Origin: Paludibacter sp.
GTDB lineage: Bacteria; Bacteroidota; Bacteroidia; Bacteroidales; Paludibacteraceae
Reading direction: 5' to 3'
Assembly: GCA_028705705.1 (NCBI GenBank)
Contig: JAQWCZ010000002.1
Coordinates: 1 to 27,443 of the forward strand
DNA length: 27,443 nucleotides
Below the pieces are notes generated by a model, which saw only the letters and a program-made list of their open reading frames with translations, was not told the DNA's origin and searched no databases. Numbering within the stretch: the first letter of the stretch is position 1; the number at the start of each line of letters is the position of its first letter. Below, piece by piece: positions 15,318-23,585 of the stretch. Both the position numbers and the translations under genes were made by a program.

Positions 15318-16784
15318 ATGAAGAATCAAATAAAAACATACCTCTTTTTCTTGCTGATCCCGCTCTTCTTAATTTCATTTGTTGCTTGTGAAAATGATTT
15401 TCATGTTGAAAGTGGGGAAAGCGCATTGCAATTTTCTAAAGATACGCTGACTTTCGATACGGTTTTTACCAATGTCGGCAGTGCAACGGCTAAAATTCTC
15501 GTGTATAACAAACAAAATAAGGCTCTTAATATAAGTGAATTAAAGTTAGCAGGTGGGGCTGCTTCTGCTTTTAGAATCAATGTTGACGGTTCTAAAAGTG
15601 CCAATCATCTTTTCCGTGATATTACGATCAAAGCCAAAGATTCACTCTATATTTTTATCGAGGTTAAAATCAATCCGAATGATGTGAATACACCTGTTTT
15701 GGTACAGGATTCCATTGTTTTCAATGTAGAGAATAAGAATCAACGGATATTGCTTGAGGCTTACGGTCAGGATGTGGAGGTGCTCAGAAATCATACCTTC
15801 ACAAGCAATACAATCTTACAAGGAGAAAAACCTTACCTGATTTATGATACTTTACGGGTTGATCCGGATGTTACACTGACTTTATCTGCGGGCACTGTGT
15901 TCTATTTTCATCATAATGCGAATCTGCTTGTATATGGCAATCTTAATGCCGAAGGAACATTTGAACAACCTGTTATTATGCGTGGCGACAGGTTAGATGA
16001 TGTTAAATTTAATGAACCAATTCCATATAATTATGTGGCTGGCCAGTGGGGTGGTGTTTACCTGATGTCGAAAACGGGGAAACATGTGTTAAACCATGTG
16101 CACATGAACAGTGGATATGTCGGTTTGTATTTTTACAATGAAGATAGAAATTACAAACCTTCGCTGGAAATTCACAACTGCATCATCCATAATTTTCTAC
16201 TCTACAATATCGCTGTAGTGAACGGGGATTTACTGGTTACCAATTCTGAGATATCCAATTCCGGAAGTTATACCGTTTATCTGAACGGGGGTAAACATGC
16301 GTTTTATCATTGTACAATTGCAAACTTCTTTAACCAGGGATCAGGTCGCCCTACCAACAGAGATAACACCCCGGCGGTGATGCTCATGGATTTAAACAAA
16401 GCACTCGCAATGGAAACCGTTTTTAAGAATTGTATCATCACTGGATCTTCAACCAATGAATTGGCACTTGCAACCAAATTCAAGGATCTTTATAAAGGTG
16501 ATTTTCAGTATTCTTACATCAGAAAAACGGATCCGTCCGAATTATTAGTTTATAAGGAAATCCGTTGGTATGAAAAAAATGATACTGTTTTTGTAAGAGA
16601 TATATACGATTACGAAAAAGAAGGTTACTTTGATTTTACACCAGATTCAATTTCTCCTGCACGAGGACTGGCAGATCCACAAATTGCCATTCAATATCCG
16701 CTTGATTTGAAAGGGAGAAGTCGTTTAGCCGACGGTCGACCGGATGCAGGAGCTTATGAATGGTATCCCACAGCTACTCAATAG
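15318..16784 (+). CDS. lipoprotein with DUF1573/ASH-like domain, beta-helix and choice-of-anchor Q region
   Basis: A 488-residue predicted lipoprotein (signal peptide to Cys24, lipobox FVAC). Residues 35-150 (FSKDTLTFDTVFTNVGSATA...) look like an Ig-like ASH/DUF1573 beta-sandwich. From about 170 to 400 there are repeated beta strands with Asn-rich turns (LLVYGNLNAEGTFEQPV, NCIIHNFLLYNIAVVNGDLL), as in right-handed parallel beta-helices. The C-terminus (SPARGLADPQ ... LKGRSRLADGRPDAGAYEW) matches the choice-of-anchor Q pattern that ends many bacterial surface beta-helix proteins. No carbohydrate-lyase active site is visible. It follows porT by 9 bases; it could be envelope-anchored and linked to T9SS function, but that is inference from position. 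Confidence 0.78.
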   Translation: MKNQIKTYLFFLLIPLFLISFVACENDFHVESGESALQFSKDTLTFDTVFTNVGSATAKILVYNKQNKALNISELKLAGGAASAFRINVDGSKSANHLFRDITIKAKDSLYIFIEVKINPNDVNTPVLVQDSIVFNVENKNQRILLEAYGQDVEVLRNHTFTSNTILQGEKPYLIYDTLRVDPDVTLTLSAGTVFYFHHNANLLVYGNLNAEGTFEQPVIMRGDRLDDVKFNEPIPYNYVAGQWGGVYLMSKTGKHVLNHVHMNSGYVGLYFYNEDRNYKPSLEIHNCIIHNFLLYNIAVVNGDLLVTNSEISNSGSYTVYLNGGKHAFYHCTIANFFNQGSGRPTNRDNTPAVMLMDLNKALAMETVFKNCIITGSSTNELALATKFKDLYKGDFQYSYIRKTDPSELLVYKEIRWYEKNDTVFVRDIYDYEKEGYFDFTPDSISPARGLADPQIAIQYPLDLKGRSRLADGRPDAGAYEWYPTATQ

Positions 16785-16793
16785 GTAAAAAAT

Positions 16794-16837
16794 CAATCAA
16801 AAAAATAAAAAGCGTTATCTTTTTGTTTTTTTGATTG
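16794..16837 (+). terminator. hairpin terminator after the porT-beta-helix unit
   Basis: A 19-bp stem (16794-16812 with 16819-16837) with one G-U pair and a 6-base loop, made of A-rich and T-rich arms, 9 bases after the stop codon. It could work in both directions. Confidence 0.75.
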
Positions 16838-16869
16838 TAATATCGGGCATGCTTTTGCCGGGTATTTTT

Positions 16870-16877
16870 TATCTTTG
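16870..16877 (+). promoter_or_regulatory. -7 box TATCTTTG for the EEP hydrolase gene
   Basis: Exact TAnnTTTG match 26 bases before the ATG at 16903. It excludes the in-frame upstream codon at 16831, which would lie before the transcript and inside the preceding terminator stem. Confidence 0.5.
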
Positions 16878-16902
16878 CAAACCTAAGCTAAAAGTTGTTA
16901 TA

Positions 16903-17925
16903 ATGAAAATCTGGATGTTTTTTTTGCTGTCGCTGATTGAATCAGGTGTTTGGGTGTGGGGCAAATCTGAAAAAAGTGTTTTCAGGATGATGTGTTACAA
17001 TGTTGAAAATTATTTTGATTGTGTGGATGACAGTCTCACGAAAGATGAGGAATACCTGCCCGGAGGTATTCGTGGTTGGAATTATAATCGTTATGTACGT
17101 AAACAACACAATATTGCACGGGTAGTTGCATCTGTCGGAGCGTGGGAGCCTCCAGCCCTGGTTGGTTTATGCGAGGTGGAAAGTCGGCGTGGATTATTTG
17201 AACTGGTCAGAGGACCGCTAAAAAACTTGCATTACCGTTTTGTGCATTACGATTCACCTGATGCGAGGGGTGTTGATGTAGCTTTGTTATATCTGCCTGA
17301 ACTATTTAAGGTTTTGCATGATGAAGCCATCAGCATTACTTTTGTTGATGCCCCTAACAGTACAACCCGCGACATTTTATATGTTTGTGGAAAGGTTCCG
17401 ACAGGTGACACGTTGCATGTGTTTGTTTGTCATTTCCCATCCCGATTAGGAGGAGAGCTTGAATCGGCTGACCGTAGAAAAGATGCAGCAATGATCTTGC
17501 GTAAGCGCATTAATATCATACAAGAGAACAATATAAAGGCAAATGTCCTGGTAATGGGTGATTTCAATGATTACCCTGATAATGCAAGTCTACAGGAGGT
17601 TTTACAAGCCCGAAAGCCGGAAGTTCCTTTTCTTCCGGAATGTTTATATAACTTGATGTTTCCGCTTCACAAGGAAGGTAAAGGGACGCACAAACATGAA
17701 GCGGAATGGGGAGCCCTAGACCAAATTATTGTATCGGGACAGTTGTTGGATCAACAACAACATTTTTACACGAAACCGACTGATGTGCATATTTTCAACG
17801 TTGATTTTTTGCTTGTTGATGATTTGAAGTATCTGGGCAAAAAGCCTTTTCGAACCTATTTGGGTATGAAGTACACGGGTGGCTTTTCCGATCATCTTCC
17901 GGTTTATATTGATTTTTGGTATTAA
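16903..17925 (+). CDS. exported endonuclease/exonuclease/phosphatase (EEP) family protein
   Basis: A 340-residue member of the DNase I-like EEP superfamily, whose members cut phosphodiesters in nucleic acids, sphingomyelin or phosphoinositides using Mg2+. Visible motifs are NVENYFD (33-39), the catalytic Glu in VGLCEVESRRG, a DVALLY strand, GDFNDYPDN (219-227), and the terminal SDHLPVYIDF with His331. A hydrophobic N-terminus (about residues 3-20) suggests export, without a lipobox. The next gene follows after 18 bases. The substrate cannot be named; an exported nuclease or a phosphatase are both possible. All expected catalytic residues seem present. Confidence 0.87.
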   Translation: MKIWMFFLLSLIESGVWVWGKSEKSVFRMMCYNVENYFDCVDDSLTKDEEYLPGGIRGWNYNRYVRKQHNIARVVASVGAWEPPALVGLCEVESRRGLFELVRGPLKNLHYRFVHYDSPDARGVDVALLYLPELFKVLHDEAISITFVDAPNSTTRDILYVCGKVPTGDTLHVFVCHFPSRLGGELESADRRKDAAMILRKRINIIQENNIKANVLVMGDFNDYPDNASLQEVLQARKPEVPFLPECLYNLMFPLHKEGKGTHKHEAEWGALDQIIVSGQLLDQQQHFYTKPTDVHIFNVDFLLVDDLKYLGKKPFRTYLGMKYTGGFSDHLPVYIDFWY

Positions 17926-17943
17926 GTAATAAATTTATTTACG

Positions 17944-18669
17944 ATGGATGTTCAATTGTTTATACCTTGTTTTATTGATCAGCTTTACCCTCAAACGGCT
18001 TTTAATGTTGTAAAGGTGTTAGAGAAGGTCGGATGTACAGTGCATTATAATCCGGAGCAAACTTGTTGTGGTCAGCCGGTGTACAATAGTGGTTACTGGG
18101 AGGAGGCTGCGAAGTTAGCCGGAAAATTTCTCCATGATTTTAGTGATGAAGTCCCCATTGTATCTCCATCTGCATCTTGTACTGGTTTTGTGATGCATCA
18201 TTATCCGAAAATATTGAAAGATAAACCTGAATTATTGCTCAAACATCAAAACATAAAAAATAAAATATACGAGTTATCTGACTTTCTTGTGAATATATTG
18301 AAAATTGAAAAACTGGATGTTGCTTTTAATCATAAGGTGACTTTCCACGATGCCTGTTCAGCTTTACGCGAATATGGTATAGAGGAGGAACCACGGAAAT
18401 TATTGCGCATGGTAAAGGGGCTGGAGTTAATTGAAATGGTTGAGCGTGACACCTGCTGTGGTTTCGGTGGAACTTTCGCGGTTAAAAATGCGGCTATCTC
18501 ATCTGCCATGGCTGAGAAAAAAGTGCAATACGCACTGCAAACAGGTGCTTCTTTTATCGTAAGCACAGAAGCTTCTTGCCTTATGAACGTAAACGGGTAC
18601 ATTGCCAAACACAAATTACCCATTAAAGGCATTCACCTTGCTGATGTGTTGTCAGGGACGATACAATGA
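17944..18669 (+). CDS. CCG-domain Fe-S protein, LutA/YkgE-like
   Basis: A 241-residue cytoplasmic protein with two cysteine-rich CCG domains, each with a CCG core (residues 41-43, CCGQPVYNSG; and 171-173, CCGFGGTFA) and an upstream conserved Cys region (FIPCFIDQ and HDACSALREYGIEEEP). This is the LutA/YkgE subfamily, also called (Fe-S)-binding protein; in LutABC it acts in L-lactate oxidation, and related domains occur in GlpC and heterodisulfide reductase, where they bind a [4Fe-4S] or non-cubane cluster. LutB and LutC are not next to it here, so the lactate role is open. It follows the EEP gene by 18 bases and overlaps gldB tail to tail by 18 bases. Confidence 0.88.
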   Translation: MDVQLFIPCFIDQLYPQTAFNVVKVLEKVGCTVHYNPEQTCCGQPVYNSGYWEEAAKLAGKFLHDFSDEVPIVSPSASCTGFVMHHYPKILKDKPELLLKHQNIKNKIYELSDFLVNILKIEKLDVAFNHKVTFHDACSALREYGIEEEPRKLLRMVKGLELIEMVERDTCCGFGGTFAVKNAAISSAMAEKKVQYALQTGASFIVSTEASCLMNVNGYIAKHKLPIKGIHLADVLSGTIQ

Positions 18670-19656
18670 TTGTTCGATTATAGATTGATAGTTTTCATTT
18701 TGTATCAGTTCGGCTAAACCAATTTGCTTATTGTTTTGCATATAGCCTGCTACAATTTGATATCCTACCCATGTTCCCAGTCGACCGGGTGATTCGTTTG
18801 AAACCGGCGAGGTGAACGGGGCCGGGTTGATATATTGATTAATCAGCATATAATCGGTCGAATATAGGTGTTTCTGCTCCAACATGCTGGTCCATATAGC
18901 TTTCTCGTGTTGTTTGCACCAACGTATTTCTGCTTCCGTATAACCCAAGATGAAATCAGTCTTTGCATCCGGCATCAGTACTTCCATCAAATAACAAATT
19001 TTTCCTTCGTAAATCATCGTATTCAGCAGATTTACATCTCCTATAAAAGGAAATTTTTTGTGCAGCAGGATGCTGAGTCCCTCAGAAACTATCATTTCCT
19101 TTCGCATACCCGGAAGCAGGTATTCATAGGTAATGTCTTTATACAAAGGGAAGTCTGATCCTAAGTATAGATCGCTACCGATACCGAGAATTGAATCATT
19201 CAACAAAAACTGCTGATTAAATCCTGAAACGAAAAAATAGATTTCAGGAAGTTTTATTTCAGGGAAGTAGTTTCTGAGGTAAGAAAAAGCAATAGAAAAC
19301 TGTTTTTCAATTTCTTTTACATCATTAAAGATTGATTTTACCTGCTGATGAACACCAATAAAGGTTGTATCTTGTAAAAATGCTTTAATCTGATTTGCAT
19401 TCTCAACTGTATCCGTCATTTGCATCAATAATACATCAGAGAGGAAGAAAGATGTAAAGGCAGGGAATTTATTTTCAAGTATGATTAAGCCGGATGCAAC
19501 ATCAGTAGTATCAAGTGCAATAAAATCCAGATCAAACCGGTTTATCTTCACCTCAACCGATTGTTTAAAGCTATCGAGATGAAATCTGTTTTTTTGCTGA
19601 CAACCAACAAACAACAGGGAAAAAGCGAATATAGTTGAGATCGTTTTTGTAAACAT
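18652..19656 (-). CDS. gldB: gliding motility/T9SS-associated lipoprotein GldB
   Basis: A 334-residue lipoprotein with signal peptide and lipobox FVGC (Cys19). Conserved GldB blocks include EVKINRFDLDF, LPEIYFFVSGF, GSDLYLG, INTM/LLNTMIYEGKICYLME and the C-terminal NESPGRLGTWVGYQIV. In Flavobacterium GldB is required for gliding and T9SS-linked processes; its biochemical role is unknown, though the fold resembles gluzincin-type peptidases without an HExxH active site, and none is present here. The ATG at 19656 gives a proper signal peptide; an in-frame upstream codon at 19701 would lie in the repeat region. It follows pyrG-yidC with a 65-base gap, and its 3' end overlaps the CCG gene by 18 bases. 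Confidence 0.92.
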   Translation of the reverse strand: MFTKTISTIFAFSLLFVGCQQKNRFHLDSFKQSVEVKINRFDLDFIALDTTDVASGLIILENKFPAFTSFFLSDVLLMQMTDTVENANQIKAFLQDTTFIGVHQQVKSIFNDVKEIEKQFSIAFSYLRNYFPEIKLPEIYFFVSGFNQQFLLNDSILGIGSDLYLGSDFPLYKDITYEYLLPGMRKEMIVSEGLSILLHKKFPFIGDVNLLNTMIYEGKICYLMEVLMPDAKTDFILGYTEAEIRWCKQHEKAIWTSMLEQKHLYSTDYMLINQYINPAPFTSPVSNESPGRLGTWVGYQIVAGYMQNNKQIGLAELIQNENYQSIIEQSLYRP

Positions 19657-19678
19657 GATGATATAGTGGATAATGGTT

Positions 19679-19708
19679 GTGGTTAGTGGATAATTAACCA
19701 CTAACCAC
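19679..19708. repeat. 11-bp inverted repeat between yidC and gldB
   Basis: GTGGTTAGTGG (19679-19689) and CCACTAACCAC (19698-19708) are exact reverse complements around 8 bases. Tandem-like words (AGTGGATAA, TTAGTGG, AGTGAATAGTGG) fill the surrounding gap. It lies downstream of the yidC stop and upstream of gldB, both on the minus strand. It could attenuate gldB transcription or protect yidC mRNA; either is inference. Confidence 0.8.
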
Positions 19709-19721
19709 TATTCACTAAAAA

Positions 19722-21650
19722 TTATTTTTTCTTATTCCTTTCCCGCATCATCTTCTCCTGTTCTTTTTGCATTTTCTCCAGTCTCTCCATGAAGCTGCTT
19801 TTCTTTTTAACCGGTTGTTTTTTAGCGTTGGCAGCTCTTTTGGCATGGAGTTGTGCGAGTAATTTCTTTTCATCAACAGTAGCCCTGATCACGTAAGTTT
19901 GTCCTACTGAAATAAGTGTTGAAATGAAATAGTAATAACTCAATCCGGAAGCATAGCTATTGAACATGAACATAAACATAATCGGCATCAAATACATCAT
20001 CCATTTCATCATGCCTGCACCTGGTTGATCCGGAGTAGCGGTATTGGCCATATTCAGTTTCGTCGATAACAACGTAGTAATGGTCATCAACAGGGTGAAT
20101 AAACTGATGTGGTTCCCGAAGTAGGGTGTAATGAGCGGAATGTAAGTGTCCCAGCTAACTATAGCATCGTAAGATGATAAATCCTTTGCCCACAGGAAAC
20201 TTTCTCCTCTTAACTCAATGGAAGACGGGAAAAACATAAACATGGCGAACAAAATAGGCATCTGGAGCAGGGTAGGAAGACAGCCGCTAAATGGACTGAC
20301 ACCTACTTTCTGATACAATTCCATGGTAGCCTTTTGGCGTTCTGCTGCTTTGTCCGCTGGAATACGCGCATTGATTTCATCAATTTCAGGTTTCAATACC
20401 CGCATCTTGGCACTCGAAACATAAGATTTGTAAGTAAGTGGGAACAATACGACTTTGATCACAATGGTCATCAGCAAAATGATGATACCAAAGTTACCGA
20501 TAAAAGAACTGAACAGGTTGAACATTGGGATGATGGCAAAACGGTTTACCCATCCGAAGATACCCCATCCCAGTGGAATGAGACTACGTAATTTAAGTTT
20601 TTGATCTGCCGGAATACCTTTGTCGTATGCCGCCAGGGTTTTGTATTTGTTGGGACCGAAGTAAAATTGGAATGCCAGGTCTTCTTTCCCATTCGGGTTA
20701 AAATCAACTGTCATTTCAGCAGCATAAGACTTCATGTAGCCATTTTCTTTTGATTCAACCTTGCTTGATAAATTGGCATTGCTAAAATCTTTTCCGGCAA
20801 TCAATATGGAACTGAAATACTGATCCTTGAATGCAATCCATTTTAATTTATTAGCAATTTTTTTGGAGTCATCTTTCGATTCACTCAGTTTTTCCATGTC
20901 ATCAGAAACATACTTGTAATTAAGTGTGGAATAACGTTCCTCAAACTGACGGCCTTTTTCCTGCTGACGAATTTTTGCCTCCCAGTTAACAATCATATAA
21001 TTGCTTCCCAAGGGCATAATGGTATTGATATCTTTCGAACTCACGACAAAATCCAGCATATAGTCGTTGGCTGGTAAGGTGTAGGTGAAATCAAAAAAGG
21101 CATCCGCATCCGACTGAAGTCTGAATGTTATTTTTTGATTACCGGCTTCGTCTTTGGTAATGCCTGATACCGGTTTAAAATACAAGGCAGAAGTGTTGAC
21201 AATGTGATTATTCCGCAATGCCATGGTAAAGCTGAAATCAGCTTCCTCCTGATTGAAAAGTTTCACCGGGAGTGAGTCTTGAGAAAGATAGTTTTTCAAC
21301 TCTGCTGCAATTACTTTACCACCCTTGTTGCTCAAGGTTATTTTAACTAATTCATTTTCAAGAATAAAGTGTTCTTCTTCTCCGAAAACAGAAGATTTAA
21401 AATCACCGTGTGCATTCAGGAGTTTTTCAACTGAAGCTGAATCGTTGCTTTCGGCAATATTTTCTGTTGTGATACTTTGCTGAATCTGAGCCTGTTTCTC
21501 AACTTCCTGCTGTGCCAGTTGAACCCGGGTTATTGAGTCGTTATAAGCCTTCTGACGGGCAATCTCTTCTTCACTGGGTCGGTTCAGAACAGAGAAACCA
21601 ATCAGGATGGCCGCAATTAAAACAAATCCGAGAATTGTATTCTTATCCAT
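19722..21650 (-). CDS. yidC: membrane protein insertase YidC
   Basis: A 642-residue inner-membrane insertase/chaperone that inserts membrane proteins alone or with SecYEG. It has the Gram-negative plan: an N-terminal membrane helix (about 7-25), a large periplasmic beta-sandwich domain (about 70-350), then the conserved 60-kDa insertase core with FGIIILLMTIVIKVVLFPLT, VGVSPFSGCLPTLLQMPILF and further helices. It ends in a very basic coiled tail (KKQPVKKKSSF ... MRERNKKK) able to bind ribosomes. The start codon lies 18 bases after pyrG, so they form one operon, an order common in Bacteroidales. Length is normal for the phylum. Confidence 0.97.
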   Translation of the reverse strand: MDKNTILGFVLIAAILIGFSVLNRPSEEEIARQKAYNDSITRVQLAQQEVEKQAQIQQSITTENIAESNDSASVEKLLNAHGDFKSSVFGEEEHFILENELVKITLSNKGGKVIAAELKNYLSQDSLPVKLFNQEEADFSFTMALRNNHIVNTSALYFKPVSGITKDEAGNQKITFRLQSDADAFFDFTYTLPANDYMLDFVVSSKDINTIMPLGSNYMIVNWEAKIRQQEKGRQFEERYSTLNYKYVSDDMEKLSESKDDSKKIANKLKWIAFKDQYFSSILIAGKDFSNANLSSKVESKENGYMKSYAAEMTVDFNPNGKEDLAFQFYFGPNKYKTLAAYDKGIPADQKLKLRSLIPLGWGIFGWVNRFAIIPMFNLFSSFIGNFGIIILLMTIVIKVVLFPLTYKSYVSSAKMRVLKPEIDEINARIPADKAAERQKATMELYQKVGVSPFSGCLPTLLQMPILFAMFMFFPSSIELRGESFLWAKDLSSYDAIVSWDTYIPLITPYFGNHISLFTLLMTITTLLSTKLNMANTATPDQPGAGMMKWMMYLMPIMFMFMFNSYASGLSYYYFISTLISVGQTYVIRATVDEKKLLAQLHAKRAANAKKQPVKKKSSFMERLEKMQKEQEKMMRERNKKK

Positions 21651-21668
21651 TTGATTTTATTTTACATT

Positions 21669-23363
<1,695 letters not shown>

Positions 23364-23388
23364 TCATGTCTCAAACGTTTAATTTTTA

Positions 23389-23479
23389 ATGCGAATCAGG
23401 AATTGAATTATGTTGTCTGTTGCTTTATTTATCTCGCTGCTGGTCGGCTACTTTGAATGATTTAACTCCTGATTCGTAT
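23389..23479. repeat. imperfect 16-bp inverted repeat with 59-base spacer between pyrG and rpsA
   Basis: Arms 23389-23404 and 23464-23479 match at 14 of 16 positions, with a perfect 10-bp core CGAATCAGGA / TCCTGATTCG. The two mismatches can be G-U pairs in one of the two RNA strands. It does not belong to a gene or to the terminator at 23536-23568. No function known to me. Confidence 0.7.
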
Positions 23480-23535
23480 TTTTTAATTGATGTACAAAAC
23501 TTTCATACAAAAATGATTATTAAACCCAGGTATAA

Positions 23536-23568
23536 AAAAACCGCCTCTGTTTTTGCAGGGCGGTTTTT
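23536..23568 (-). terminator. intrinsic terminator of rpsA
   Basis: On the minus strand, AAAAACCGCC (23568-23559) pairs with GGCGGTTTTT (23545-23536) around a short loop that contains a further CTG/CAG pairing, followed by more T. Strong, 17 bases after the rpsA stop. Confidence 0.9.
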
Positions 23569-23585
23569 GATGGGAAAAAATTATT

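Noticed and set aside
23410..23460. 16-residue hydrophobic peptide as a type I toxin
   Set aside because: Too short, no ribosome site or promoter, no antisense RNA evident; noted only inside the inverted-repeat finding.
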